Positions 1 through 8,637 of a stretch of 64,000 bases of DNA are shown in pieces. Source of the DNA: Chromohalobacter sarecensis (GTDB lineage: Bacteria; Pseudomonadota; Gammaproteobacteria; Pseudomonadales; Halomonadaceae); NCBI RefSeq assembly GCF_023061135.1, contig NZ_JAKGAN010000011.1, positions 34,656 through 98,655 of the forward strand, given 5' to 3'. The translations under genes were made by a program, and so were the position numbers. Each line of letters opens with the position of its first letter. The first letter of the stretch is position 1. Below the pieces are notes generated by a model, which was not told the DNA's origin, did not search any database, and was given only the letters and a program-made list of their open reading frames with translations.

Positions 1-81
1 GGCCGCGCCGGCGGGCCCGGCGCCGATGATGGCGACATCACAGTCGGTGGCATGCGGGGATGCGTCGGTGTGCATGTTCAT
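1..81 (-). CDS. FAD-dependent oxidoreductase, N-terminal fragment (cut by window edge)
   Basis: Only the first 27 codons are inside the window. The ATG at 79-81 shares its A with the TGA stop of the MMPL exporter gene (TGATG), so translation is probably coupled to it. After a short polar leader the residues read DVAIIGAGPAGAA, the GxGxxG dinucleotide-binding fingerprint of flavoproteins. Aryl-polyene clusters commonly carry a flavin-dependent oxidoreductase of the geranylgeranyl-reductase or halogenase type next to the exporter, so that identity is inferred from context. The catalytic part lies outside the window, and the substrate cannot be judged. Confidence 0.75.
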   Translation of the reverse strand, partial: MNMHTDASPHATDCDVAIIGAGPAGAA

Positions 82-2393
82 CAAGCGTCTCCTCGTGGAC
101 CGGGCCTGAGCAAGTAGACCAGCCCCCACACCGCGGCCAGGCCGATCAGGCACGTCAGGCCGAGATAGTGAAGCGCCGGGGTGGCACTGAACGCGAGCAG
201 CCCGAAGGCCAGCAGACTGGTCAGCGTGGACAGGCTGATGGCCAGCCAGGCGGCGGCCTGGCGGGGATGCTCGGCATTGAAGATACCCGCATCGAGGCCG
301 ATGCCCAAGACCAGCAATAGCCCCAACTGACTGAAAACGTTGAGCGGAATACCGGTTACCGCGAAGCTCGTCAATACGATCAGCGTAGCGCCCAGCGGAG
401 GGACCAGCACTCGCCAGGTACGCCGACGATAGCGCAGGCTCAGCCCTACGCCCAGCAAAACCAGGCCCAGCGCCAGCCATTCGGCGATATGCGTGCGTAG
501 CTCGCCGAGGAGCCCCGACAGGCGTTCGATGCGATCGACATAGGTGACGCCGGGCGTATCGGCGGCGAGTTGCCGCAAAGGCGCCTCGCCGTCGCCATCC
601 GCGACGCCTTGAAGCGCCACGCTGGCGGCGACGTCGCCGTCCTCGGTCTCGCCCAGCCACAAGCGGCGTTGAGACTCCCCGAGCGGCGAGTCGAGCCAGG
701 TGGCGACATCCAGCAGCGGGCTCTCATCGAGGCGCGCGCGGGCGCGTTCGGCCAGCGTGTCCGGCAGGTTCGCACGTGCGAAGAGGGTCTCGAGCGGGGT
801 CTGGTAAAGGCGTTCGACACGCGCCAGGTCGGCGTTTTGTCGCTCGGGCGGCGGCACGCTGTCGGCAAGATCGAGGTGTCCGCTGATCACGCCCTGGTCT
901 TCTAGCGCGTCCAGCGGCGTGTGCAGGGCGTCGAGCCGCGAGAGCAACGCGGCCTCATCGTCGCCGCGCACCAGCAGGTAGTGCGTGCCGGTATCGTTGC
1001 CGAAGTGTCGCTGCACGATGCGCTCCTGCTCGAGCAAGGCATCGGGCGATGAACTGAGCAGCCGCAGGCTGTCGTCGCTGTGCAGGCGCCAGATACAGAC
1101 CGCCACCAGGATCATTGCGACCACGCCGACGATGCCGGGCTTGAGGCGCCACGGTGAGCGAGTGAGGCGTTCCCAGCGCGTCGCCAGGCGCGCGGTGGCC
1201 GGCGAGATGGGCAGGCGCAGGCGGGGTAGCCACAGTACCACCGAGAGCCAGGCGCCCAGCAGCCCCAGCGCGGCGAAGACCGCCATCTGACGCAGTCCCG
1301 GTAGCGGCGTGAAGGTCTGGGCAAGATACGCGACCAGGCTCGATGCCAGGCCCAGCGCGAGTCCGGGGAGCAGGGCGCGGAGACGAAAGGCGCGACCCGC
1401 GATGGCGCGATGACTCTGCAGATGCAGGGCGTAATCGATGGCGATGCCGATCAGGCTGGCGCCGAAGGCCAGCGTCAGCAAGTGCAGGCTGCCGAACAAG
1501 GCCAGCGTCAGGGTCAGCGCCATCAACAGGCCGCTGCCCAGCGGCAACAGCAATGCAAGCAGCACGCGCGGCGAGCGAAAGACGATCAGCAGTACCGCGA
1601 CCAGACCGAGCAATGCGCCCAGGCCGATGGTCGAGATCTCGTGCTTGGCTTGCTCGGCGCCGGCCGCGGCATGAAAGATCAGCCCCGAGCGCAATAGCGT
1701 CGCCTCGGGGTGGGCGGCCTGAAAATCCGCCAATGCCGTGGTCAGAGGCTGTTGGGCGTCCGGGGCATAGGGCGAGGCGGCGAGCTCGCCGATCAGCAGA
1801 TCGAAACGCTGGTCGTCGATAGCGACGCTCAAACGGCCGTCGCGCGGGGTGACGCGGCTCGTGGTGCGTTCCTCGAGCCAGGCATCGAGCAGCCCGAACG
1901 GGTCGCGGCGCGGATCCGGGCGTGCGGCGGGCGAGAAAAGCGCCTGCAGTGCGGGCTCGACCAGTGATTCACCGCCGTCGGCATCGATGGCCTGGCGTAT
2001 CTCGGGGGTCAGCAGGCGATAGCGATAGGTGTCGAGTGCCGCCTGAGGATCGTCGTCGAGCAGGTCGGTGTCGCGCCAGGTCAGGGTGTCGATCACCGAC
2101 GCCGCGTCGCTATCCCCGCTGAGTGCCTCGGCCAGCGCGGGCGTGGTGTTCGACAGATCGTCGGCGTGCACCAGCAGCACGAAACGGTCCTCGAAGCTCG
2201 TGCCCAGCTTGGCGCTGGCGCGTTCCACGAGTGGAGCCTGGCGGTCCTCCGGCAGCATGGCGGTCAGCCGGGTGTCCGCAGGTAGACCGTCGCGCAGCAG
2301 CCAGCCGAGTGCCACCAGGCACACGAGATGGGCAACCAGCCAGGCCCAGGCAAGGTAACGGGGGGCGCGCGTGGCGGTGGGCAAGGGCGGCAT
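81..2393 (-). CDS. MMPL/RND-superfamily exporter of an aryl-polyene-type cluster
   Basis: A 770-residue inner-membrane protein with the two-fold repeat of RND/MMPL exporters. There is one membrane segment near residues 14-32, a large extracytoplasmic domain to about 250, a bundle of hydrophobic helices around 255-390, a second single helix near 420-440, a second outside domain, and a final helix bundle from about 640. Members of this group in aryl-polyene clusters are thought to move the lipid-linked product outward, working with the LolA-like protein encoded 20 bases upstream. It is the second-last visible gene of the minus-strand operon, and its stop overlaps the start of the flavoprotein gene. 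Transport substrate is inferred from context only. Confidence 0.88.
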   Translation of the reverse strand: MPPLPTATRAPRYLAWAWLVAHLVCLVALGWLLRDGLPADTRLTAMLPEDRQAPLVERASAKLGTSFEDRFVLLVHADDLSNTTPALAEALSGDSDAASVIDTLTWRDTDLLDDDPQAALDTYRYRLLTPEIRQAIDADGGESLVEPALQALFSPAARPDPRRDPFGLLDAWLEERTTSRVTPRDGRLSVAIDDQRFDLLIGELAASPYAPDAQQPLTTALADFQAAHPEATLLRSGLIFHAAAGAEQAKHEISTIGLGALLGLVAVLLIVFRSPRVLLALLLPLGSGLLMALTLTLALFGSLHLLTLAFGASLIGIAIDYALHLQSHRAIAGRAFRLRALLPGLALGLASSLVAYLAQTFTPLPGLRQMAVFAALGLLGAWLSVVLWLPRLRLPISPATARLATRWERLTRSPWRLKPGIVGVVAMILVAVCIWRLHSDDSLRLLSSSPDALLEQERIVQRHFGNDTGTHYLLVRGDDEAALLSRLDALHTPLDALEDQGVISGHLDLADSVPPPERQNADLARVERLYQTPLETLFARANLPDTLAERARARLDESPLLDVATWLDSPLGESQRRLWLGETEDGDVAASVALQGVADGDGEAPLRQLAADTPGVTYVDRIERLSGLLGELRTHIAEWLALGLVLLGVGLSLRYRRRTWRVLVPPLGATLIVLTSFAVTGIPLNVFSQLGLLLVLGIGLDAGIFNAEHPRQAAAWLAISLSTLTSLLAFGLLAFSATPALHYLGLTCLIGLAAVWGLVYLLRPGPRGDA

Positions 2394-2413
2394 GAGGGGT
2401 TCTCTCGATCCGG

Positions 2414-3010
2414 TCAGCGGGTATCGGCGTCGGGGAGGGCGTCGATCGCTTCAGGCGTCAGCGGCGCCTGGTCGCTGAAGTCGACGCTCAGGCGGTCGCC
2501 ATCGGCGGTGTGCATCTCCAGATGCTCGACGTAGCGGCCGCCGGTCAGGCGAATCTCGCCGATGCGTTCGGCGAGGGCCGAGTCGCGGGGCGTGAGCTCG
2601 ACTCGCCAGTCGTCGGCGTCGCCTTCGAGGGTCTGGGTAAAGCGTGCGTCCAGCGCCGACCAGTCGCCGCCGAGCAGGCGCAGCAATAGCGCGGCGATCT
2701 GCTCGCGACCCGCCTGACGGGCGCTTTCCGACTGCGTGGCGTCATCGGCATCGGCCGGTGTGAGTACCAGTGTGTCCTCCACGGGCGTTTCCAGTTGCCA
2801 GACGACCTTCTCGTCGCGCACATAGGCGAAGCGCCCCTGGCTTTCGAGCTGCGTATCGACATCGGCGAGCCAACGGGTCTGCGTGAAGTGGCCTTCCAAC
2901 GCCGGGGTCTGCTCAAGACGTTCCTGCAGTGCCTGGCGGTCGAAGGCGTGCGCGGCGAGCGGCAGCCCGACGAGCCCCAGGCAGGCGTAGGCGATCAAGC
3001 GGCGCATCAT
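2414..3010 (-). CDS. LolA-like outer-membrane lipoprotein carrier protein
   Basis: A 198-residue protein starting MMRRLIAYACLGL, with a clear Sec signal peptide ending near AAHA, followed by FDRQALQERLEQ and a LolA-like beta-rich body (for example GHFTQTRWLADVD and GRFAYVRDEKVVW). The start at 3008-3010 is chosen because a GGGAG sits seven bases upstream; the longer open frame has no such site. Periplasmic LolA homologues within aryl-polyene clusters are believed to carry the hydrophobic product across the periplasm. It lies between the acyltransferase and the MMPL exporter genes. It is not the housekeeping lolA, which normally sits near ftsK; that distinction is inferred. Confidence 0.85.
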   Translation of the reverse strand: MMRRLIAYACLGLVGLPLAAHAFDRQALQERLEQTPALEGHFTQTRWLADVDTQLESQGRFAYVRDEKVVWQLETPVEDTLVLTPADADDATQSESARQAGREQIAALLLRLLGGDWSALDARFTQTLEGDADDWRVELTPRDSALAERIGEIRLTGGRYVEHLEMHTADGDRLSVDFSDQAPLTPEAIDALPDADTR

Positions 3011-3048
3011 GTGCTTTCTCCCGTGTCGAGATGAGGCGACGATGAAAC

Positions 3049-4020
3049 TTAGTCGTCGTCTTTGTGCGTTGTCGAAGAAGCCCAGAAAGGGAAGAAGTTG
3101 AACCATTGCAGTGGCTGGCGCTGGCATTGATCGGTCAGCCACTGTACGTAACGGCGCATGGCTTGTTCGCGCCAGGCATCGCGCTCGACGCGTTTGACGT
3201 GGGTAGTGTCGTCGAAGTCATTGAATTCCACTCGGTAGCCCTCGGCGTCACGCAGGCAGGCCACCGTGTAGAGCGGGCAGCGCAGCAGGGTGGCCAGATG
3301 GAACGGGCCTTCGGGAAAGGCAGCGGGCGCGCCCAGGAAGTCGAGCGTCTGGGTGCGGCCACCGTCGTGAAGTGGCACGCGGTCGGCGGCGATCATCACG
3401 AAGTGCCCTTGTTGAATGCGCTCGGCGAGCAGCATGGCGGTGGCCGGGGTGATCTCGCTGACCTCGATGATCTCCGGCGCGCGGCGCAGGTTGCTGCGGG
3501 CCAGCAGCTCGTTGAACTTGCTGGCGTTGCGGGTGTGCATGATCTGCACCACGTGGAAGTCGTCGCGACGTTCCTGCATGGCGCTGCATATTTCCAGGTT
3601 GCCGACGTGCGAGACCAGTACCAGGCCGCCGCGCCCGCTGCGGATGGCGGCGTCGAGGCGGGCACGGTCTTCGCCGTCGACACGCGCTTCCAGCGTGCGC
3701 CCGCTCCAGGCATCAATCTTGTCCATCAGCATGCCGCCGAAGACCAGGAAATGGCGCAGGCTCAACCAGTGCACGCAGCGCGGCGCACGCCCGGCATAGA
3801 GTGGCCAGATGCGCTTGAGATAATCCTGCGACGCCTGGCGGGGAATGTGGCGTATCGCATAGTAGTAAAGGATGACCGGCACCAGCATGAGCCGAAACGG
3901 CCAGCGTCCCAGGTGGCGGCGAATCCAGATCATCAGGCGCATGCCGGCCAAGGTGCCGGACTCCTGAACGCGCGACCAGTGCTGTGCGTCGCGTTGCGTG
4001 TCGTCGTCGCTGGGGGTCAT
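3049..4020 (-). CDS. LpxL/HtrB-like lipid acyltransferase
   Basis: A 323-residue protein of the bacterial lipid A acyltransferase superfamily. The motif SHVGNLEICSAM (about residues 145-160) corresponds to the HxxxxE-type catalytic region (HVGNLE), and a hydrophobic stretch RLMLVPVILYYYAIRHIP near residue 45-60 anchors it to the membrane. In aryl-polyene clusters this activity is thought to attach a fatty acyl or polyene chain to the lipid carrier. The start at 4018-4020 follows AAGGAG by six bases and overlaps the glycosyltransferase stop as ATGA. In some related clusters the glycosyltransferase and acyltransferase are one polypeptide; here they are two overlapping genes. Confidence 0.87.
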   Translation of the reverse strand: MTPSDDDTQRDAQHWSRVQESGTLAGMRLMIWIRRHLGRWPFRLMLVPVILYYYAIRHIPRQASQDYLKRIWPLYAGRAPRCVHWLSLRHFLVFGGMLMDKIDAWSGRTLEARVDGEDRARLDAAIRSGRGGLVLVSHVGNLEICSAMQERRDDFHVVQIMHTRNASKFNELLARSNLRRAPEIIEVSEITPATAMLLAERIQQGHFVMIAADRVPLHDGGRTQTLDFLGAPAAFPEGPFHLATLLRCPLYTVACLRDAEGYRVEFNDFDDTTHVKRVERDAWREQAMRRYVQWLTDQCQRQPLQWFNFFPFWASSTTHKDDD

Positions 4021-4775
4021 CCGGTACTCCTTGTTATTCGCGCATGGCGGCATAGCAGGCGTGGCAGCCGCCGCAGCATACCGGCGAGCAAGCGTAAATG
4101 CATCGCGGTGAGTTGGCGGTTATCGCGCCACATGGCGAAATGCGAGACGCCGTCGAGGGGATAACTGACCCGTACGGGCAGGTTCTCGACCGGCCACCCT
4201 GCCCATATCCAGCGCACGGGTAACTCGGTGTCGAACTGCATGCGGTCCCCGCAGGAATGCCGCGCGACCAGGCGATTGGTCGCCGCCACCGGATACAGCT
4301 TGACGCCGCACATGGTGTCGCGCAGCGCGAAGGAAAGAGTGCTCAGCCACACCAGCGAATGGGTCAGATAACGGGCATAGAAGCGGTGGCGCGGCACGCT
4401 GGCATCGAAACGTGGATAGCCGATGCGCAGCGTGGTGTCGTCGGCATTGAGGTCAGCGAGAAACGGCGGTAGATCGTCGGCGTCGTGCTGGCCATCGGCA
4501 TCGACTTGCAGGGCGTGCGTGAAGCCCAGCCGCTGTGCCTCGCGCAGGCCGGCCTTGACCGCCGCGCCCTTGCCTTGGTTGTGCGGCAGTTTGAGCAGAT
4601 GTGTGCGTGGTGCGCTGGCGAGGCGCTCGAGAACGGCGGCACAGGCGAGCTCGCAACCGTCATCGACCAATAACAAGGGGACCTCCAGACGGCGTAGCGC
4701 CTGGCATGTACGCCCCACCGCGTCGGCGTGGTTGTAGACTGGAATAATGACACAGGCACGGGCGTCGTCACGCAT
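4017..4775 (-). CDS. Family 2 glycosyltransferase
   Basis: A 252-residue GT-A fold enzyme with the family 2 signature: CVIIPVYNHADAVGRT at the N terminus, LLLVDDGC, HNQGKGAAVKAGL, and the metal/nucleotide-sugar DxD region VDADGQHDADDLPP around residue 90-105. It has no multi-helix membrane domain. In this operon it probably glycosylates a lipid or aryl head group of the polyene lipid. Its start overlaps the end of the ligase gene by eight bases, and its stop overlaps the acyltransferase start by four, so the three products are likely made together. Confidence 0.88.
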   Translation of the reverse strand: MRDDARACVIIPVYNHADAVGRTCQALRRLEVPLLLVDDGCELACAAVLERLASAPRTHLLKLPHNQGKGAAVKAGLREAQRLGFTHALQVDADGQHDADDLPPFLADLNADDTTLRIGYPRFDASVPRHRFYARYLTHSLVWLSTLSFALRDTMCGVKLYPVAATNRLVARHSCGDRMQFDTELPVRWIWAGWPVENLPVRVSYPLDGVSHFAMWRDNRQLTAMHLRLLAGMLRRLPRLLCRHARITRSTG

Positions 4776-6564
4776 GGCATGCGCCCTCCGGCCGCGTCAG
4801 CGTCAGCGTGCCGGTCCCATGAGTACCGCGCTGGCTGGTGAACGTGAAGCGTAGCCGGATCGTCATGGCGTTGTTATGAGTATCGTCATGAGCGGTTTCA
4901 TGCGAGCTGTCATACGTGGCGTCGAGCGTCAGGGTGACGCGCTCCCCCGGTAGCAGCAGCAGGGGAAACTTGATGCGGGTCATGTCGCGGCACACGCCAT
5001 GCAGACCGAGGCTTTCGCGTGCGGCGTGAAGCGCCCAGCGCACCATGACTACGCCCGGTACTACCGGCTGCGTGGCGAAATGGCCTTCGACATAGGCGAG
5101 ACGTTCGGGCACTTCCAGGGTCAGACGTGCGCTTTGCGGACCGTCCAGCGTTTCGCCCAGCCAGCGCGGTGCGCGGGGATCGTCGAGATCCGCGAACAGG
5201 CGTGATAGGCATGCAGCACCAAGCTTGCCCTGGGCATCGCGGGGCCAGGCCTTGACGAAGCGCCAGTAGCGTGGCAGCACGACGTTTTCGAAGCGTGGCG
5301 CCAGGGCGGCGCGCAGCGTCTGGATCAATCGCCGACGCGTGGCATGATCGTGCGGCACGGCCTCGGGCGTGAGCTCGACGATGGCGCCCAGACGGCCATC
5401 GCGCCTCGGCAGGGGAGCGCAATGGGCACGGCGCACGTCGGGCAGTTCGACGAGGGCGCGGTCGAAGGCGGTGAGCGAGACACGCTTGCCGCCGACCTTG
5501 GCGATACGGTCGCTGCGCCCGAGCAGTTGAAAACGGGTGTCGTCGACGGCCACGCGGTCGGCCTGCAGGGTCCAGGTCGCTGGGTCGGCCAGCCATGGTG
5601 TGCGTAGCCACAATTGGTGTTCACTATCGGCACTTATCTCGACGTCGGGAAATGCCGTCCAGCCAGTATCCCGGGATTGAACGCGCCAAGCGATGCCGCC
5701 GGTTTCGGAGCTACCATAGACTTCGCGTACCTCGGCGCCGAGCAGGCGCTGGGCATGCTCGGCCGCATCGCGCGGCAGGGGCGCGCCGGAAGAATGAATG
5801 CGTGCTAGAACGCCGTCGACCGCCGACCAGTCGAGTGTCTCTGGAAGCCGCTCAAGAGTTGGTGGGGCGCTGATCAGCACCGCCTCGCGCCGGGTTTGCG
5901 CATGCCAGTGCGCCAACCACTGATGCAGGGTTTCGGGATAGCGGCATACCTCGCTGGCGAAGGGGCTGCGTTCGCACAACGGGCGCAGTATGCCGAACAA
6001 CAGCCCGTAGATATGCTGATGACTCACCTGACTCAGCGTCAGGCGTGCCTCGAGCGGCCATAGTGCGGCATGCATGCCAAGCTCCGCGTCGAGCTGGGCG
6101 AACGTCTTGTCGAGGCGCTGCGGTTCGCCGGTGGAGCCGGAGGTATAGAGACTCACGGCGATGCGCTCCGCCTCGAGCGTGCCCCAGCGCGGCGTGCGTG
6201 GGGAAGCGCTCGGCGTCAGGCCGCCGGGAATATCCCCCAGGCGCGCGGCACCCAGGGCATCGAGGGCCTCGAGTGTCGCCGGGCGCGTGTCGGCCGGTAG
6301 GATGACACGGTCGCCGCGCTCCCAGGCAGCGATCAGCGCACAGACGAATCGGTAAGGGTCGTGCGTGCTCAGCATCCAGTAATCGGGAGACTCAGTATGC
6401 GCGTCCAGGGCCGCCTGCCAGGCGCCGACGTCGGCCTGAAATGTCGCCAGCGTGTGCCAGGGCGCCTCGGCGTAAGCGTCGGTTTGCCAGGCCACGGCGC
6501 GTGCAGGGTCGCGGTCGCGCCACGGGGTGGCCAGCAGTGGGCCGTGCGCTGCGTCATTCGTCAT
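4768..6564 (-). CDS. Acyl-AMP ligase fused to a C-terminal hot-dog dehydratase domain
   Basis: A 598-residue protein. Residues 1 to about 460 form an ANL-type adenylation domain: SLYTSGSTGEPQRLDK is the P-loop-like phosphate motif, VYGSSETGGIAWR the adenine/substrate motif, and LGRSDRIAKVGGKRVS the hinge with the late catalytic lysine region RDAQGKLGAA. From about 480 to 598 a second domain resembles FabA/FabZ-type 3-hydroxyacyl-ACP dehydratases (YVEGHFATQPVVPGVVM, with the catalytic histidine of the GHF motif). In the E. coli aryl-polyene cluster these activities are, as far as recalled, separate genes. A charged insert around SSHETAHDDTHNN interrupts the dehydratase part. Likely role: activate and load the aryl or acyl starter and dehydrate chain intermediates. 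Confidence 0.87.
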   Translation of the reverse strand: MTNDAAHGPLLATPWRDRDPARAVAWQTDAYAEAPWHTLATFQADVGAWQAALDAHTESPDYWMLSTHDPYRFVCALIAAWERGDRVILPADTRPATLEALDALGAARLGDIPGGLTPSASPRTPRWGTLEAERIAVSLYTSGSTGEPQRLDKTFAQLDAELGMHAALWPLEARLTLSQVSHQHIYGLLFGILRPLCERSPFASEVCRYPETLHQWLAHWHAQTRREAVLISAPPTLERLPETLDWSAVDGVLARIHSSGAPLPRDAAEHAQRLLGAEVREVYGSSETGGIAWRVQSRDTGWTAFPDVEISADSEHQLWLRTPWLADPATWTLQADRVAVDDTRFQLLGRSDRIAKVGGKRVSLTAFDRALVELPDVRRAHCAPLPRRDGRLGAIVELTPEAVPHDHATRRRLIQTLRAALAPRFENVVLPRYWRFVKAWPRDAQGKLGAACLSRLFADLDDPRAPRWLGETLDGPQSARLTLEVPERLAYVEGHFATQPVVPGVVMVRWALHAARESLGLHGVCRDMTRIKFPLLLLPGERVTLTLDATYDSSHETAHDDTHNNAMTIRLRFTFTSQRGTHGTGTLTLTRPEGACHA

Positions 6565-7129
6565 CGGGCGTTTTCCTCACCTGGCGGCGGATCAGCCATT
6601 CGCCGCCGAACATCATCGCCAGCAGGGTATAGACGATGCCCCCGTTGTAGAGCGTCCACATGGCCAGGTCGGCGTAGAGTGCGGTCCATAGCGCGATGCT
6701 GCCATTGATGGCGAAAAATACGCACCAAGCTTGAGTCACGCGGCGCGTATAACGCACACCGCGCGGGCCGAGGTTGGGTTCGCGGCGCCGCGCCAGGCGC
6801 TCGATGGCACTGGGTGGCCGCGCCAGACTGTAAGCGAAGGCAGCTAGCATGGCGGTATTGAGAAGCACCGGCCAGGCGCGTACCCCAAGTTCGGCGTGGC
6901 CGGCAGCGAGCAGGCCCCCGCCGACGATCAGTAATCCCCAGCCCCATCCCCGGCGCGCGGCGGGTAGCCGCCACCAAGCCAGTGCGACGAGGGCGATCAG
7001 CAGTGGCCAGGCGCCCAGACGCGGCAGCAAAATGTGCACGGCCAACGGCCATCCCAATGCCAGGATGACGAAGAGCAGATTGAGCAGGGCCGAGCGCGGT
7101 GCGGTCGACGATGGGGTATGGGAATTCAT
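6554..7129 (-). CDS. COG4648-type integral membrane protein of the polyene cluster
   Basis: A 191-residue polytopic membrane protein with roughly five to six hydrophobic helices (for example LLNLLFVILALGWPLAVHIL, WPLLIALVALAWW, LLIVGGGLLAAG and IALWTALYADLAMW). A central conserved-looking stretch contains RRVTQAWCVFFAINGSIA, a pattern typical of the COG4648 proteins found beside acyl carrier protein and acyl-AMP ligase genes in aryl-polyene clusters. The function of this family is not established. It overlaps the ligase gene by eleven bases and follows the acyl carrier protein gene after eight bases, so it is a constant part of the operon. Confidence 0.82.
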   Translation of the reverse strand: MNSHTPSSTAPRSALLNLLFVILALGWPLAVHILLPRLGAWPLLIALVALAWWRLPAARRGWGWGLLIVGGGLLAAGHAELGVRAWPVLLNTAMLAAFAYSLARPPSAIERLARRREPNLGPRGVRYTRRVTQAWCVFFAINGSIALWTALYADLAMWTLYNGGIVYTLLAMMFGGEWLIRRQVRKTPDDE

Positions 7130-7137
7130 GCTGGGCT

Positions 7138-7401
7138 CTACGCGGTGCGACGCTCCTCGACCAGCGCAGCGAGTGTGCGCAGATTGCGGAAGTAGTGGCG
7201 TGTTTCGTCACTATCAGCTTCCAGCTTGATGCCGTAGCGCTTCTGCAGAGCGAGCCCCAGCTCCAGGGCGTCGATGGAGTCCAGGCCGAGACCTTCGACG
7301 AACAGCGGCTCGTCGGGATCGATATCCTCCGGCGTGACGTCCTCGAGTTCGAGGGTGTCGATGATGAGATGCTTGAGCTCGTGTTCCAATTCGCTCGTCA
7401 T
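7138..7401 (-). CDS. Acyl carrier protein of the polyene cluster
   Basis: An 87-residue acidic protein with the phosphopantetheine attachment motif GLDSIDALEL (serine of DSID). It is long enough to be one complete four-helix carrier domain. The start at 7399-7401 (MTSELEHELK) is preferred because GGAG lies seven bases upstream; an in-frame ATG four codons earlier is possible. Growing polyene chains would be tethered to it as thioesters. Aryl-polyene clusters usually encode two carrier proteins; only this one is visible, so the partner may lie beyond the left edge. Confidence 0.9.
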   Translation of the reverse strand: MTSELEHELKHLIIDTLELEDVTPEDIDPDEPLFVEGLGLDSIDALELGLALQKRYGIKLEADSDETRHYFRNLRTLAALVEERRTA

Positions 7402-7557
7402 GGGCGACTCCATTCTCGTCGATGCAGCATAAGGCGTATGTCGTGTGCGTAAACGTTGCCGACGGCGGGGCGCACTATACCGGCTGGCCTATGATACAGG
7501 GTGTAAGCGGTTATAGGGCAGGGCGTCGACGTTCATCGGGGTGATCTCGTCCATGCA
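7402..7557. other. Intergenic gap inside the polyene cluster
   Basis: A 156-base stretch between the ketosynthase-like gene and the acyl carrier protein gene, in a cluster whose other genes overlap or lie within about 40 bases of each other. It has the GGAG ribosome-binding site for the carrier protein at its left end and no convincing open frame. The spacing would allow an internal promoter for the downstream eight genes, but no strong -35/-10 pair could be identified by eye. Confidence 0.5.
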
Positions 7558-8265
7558 TTATTCGCCGCGCACCAATGACCATGCCTGGCGTGGCCGATGG
7601 CAATGGAGTTCGTCGCGTGTGCCGCATAGCCAGTCGATGAGATCGCTGGGCTGGGGGTGGCTCTCGGCGGTGTCGTCGCTCGTCAGTGGGCGTGGTGTCA
7701 GCGCCCAGGCGTCTTGCGTCGGCGTTAACGACACGCGCAGTGCCACGGCGGCGGTTTCGATCGGGGTCGTGAAGTGCGCGGTGAAACGTGCGGGGATCGC
7801 TTGCTCGGCGAAGGCGATGATGACTGCCGGCTCGCCCTGTGCCAGATAGCCACGGGCTTCGACGAGCAGTGCGGCGAATTCGTCGCCCGAGGCGGCGATT
7901 GCCTGCTGGGTGCGGCGGTTGCCGCGTCCGATCGAATATACGCCGGGGATGGCGTTATGCACCGAGAGCCCAAAGCGTGCCGGCGACAATGGCGCTTCTT
8001 CTGCCAGGGCATTGAGCATTTCCAGGGTGCGTTCGCCGTCGCCATGGCGGGAGGCATACAGCAGGGGGCAGTCGGCGTCGACATCGAGTTCGGCCAGCAT
8101 GTCGCAGAGTGCGCGACCGATGCCGGTCAAACGGCGTCGCAACATGGCCGGCACATGGCCGCCGGCGGGTTTTTCCGCAACGCTGAGGCGGGGCTGCGAG
8201 GTATCGCGGCGGCCGGGCTGCCAGGCGCGCCAGTCATGCACGTACATCATGGCCGGTGTCGTCAT
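7558..8265 (-). CDS. Ketosynthase-like chain-length-factor protein (Ketoacyl-synt_2 type)
   Basis: A 235-residue protein matching the short beta-ketoacyl-synthase-like family common at the beginning of aryl-polyene operons. The typical segment is SRHGDGERTLEMLNALAEEAPLSP followed by FGLSVHNAIPGVYSIGRGN, spread over about residues 75-115. It is far shorter than a full ketosynthase (about 400 residues) and lacks an obvious Cys-His-His triad, so a partner or length-determining role fits better than independent condensation. It is the first gene of the minus-strand cluster, separated from the carrier protein by a 156-base gap that holds no gene. Confidence 0.82.
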   Translation of the reverse strand: MTTPAMMYVHDWRAWQPGRRDTSQPRLSVAEKPAGGHVPAMLRRRLTGIGRALCDMLAELDVDADCPLLYASRHGDGERTLEMLNALAEEAPLSPARFGLSVHNAIPGVYSIGRGNRRTQQAIAASGDEFAALLVEARGYLAQGEPAVIIAFAEQAIPARFTAHFTTPIETAAVALRVSLTPTQDAWALTPRPLTSDDTAESHPQPSDLIDWLCGTRDELHCHRPRQAWSLVRGE

Positions 8266-8637
8266 GCAGTCGTTTCCGTTTCGTCGGCGAATGCCGCTGG
8301 CTCGATTCGTGGGGTGAATAACAACGTATACAGGCGTTTACCCTACCCGAGTCGTAGCATGATGGCTACTGTCTCGGGCCGCCGACAACGGGGCTGTGAG
8401 GCGAGGATGGGGAGTAAAAAATGACCGCCCTGGCGGGCGGTCCGGCCTGAGGCCAAACCCGCATTTGCGGGTGCAGGGAAACGGCACGTGGCGCTGATGT
8501 GTGGCGCGCGTGAATCTGTGTGCTGTCAGATGTCAGTCTATGTCAGCGTCGCGTGACTGGCTGTCAGTCATGGCGGCGAACGACGTAGGTAATGCTTGCG
8601 GGGTGGCGCAAGCGACTGGCTATGCACGCGGTGCTCG
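8266..8637. other. Intergenic region upstream of the polyene cluster
   Basis: A 372-base region between the KGG-repeat gene and the first polyene-cluster gene, both on the minus strand. It holds a leftward terminator (8415-8442), a second short hairpin ACCCGCatttGCGGGT (8457-8472), four copies of TGTCAG (starting at 8524, 8531, 8541 and 8562), and an interrupted inverted repeat, CCCGAG-GTAGC/GCTAC-CTCGGG (8346-8378), about 80-110 bases before the first start codon of the cluster. The promoter of the cluster should lie between 8266 and 8414. No open frame here looks coding. Confidence 0.6.
8415..8442 (-). terminator. Rho-independent terminator of the KGG-repeat gene
   Basis: Read on the minus strand, GACCGCCC-gcca-GGGCGGTC forms an eight-pair GC-rich stem with a four-base loop and is followed by ATTTTTTA. 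It lies downstream of the KGG-repeat gene and upstream of the polyene cluster, so it should insulate the two. Confidence 0.8.

Noticed and set aside
3064..4164. 366-codon plus-strand open frame opposite the LpxL-like gene
   Set aside because: It mirrors a well-supported minus-strand gene; high GC leaves long antisense frames open. No family motif and no ribosome-binding site.
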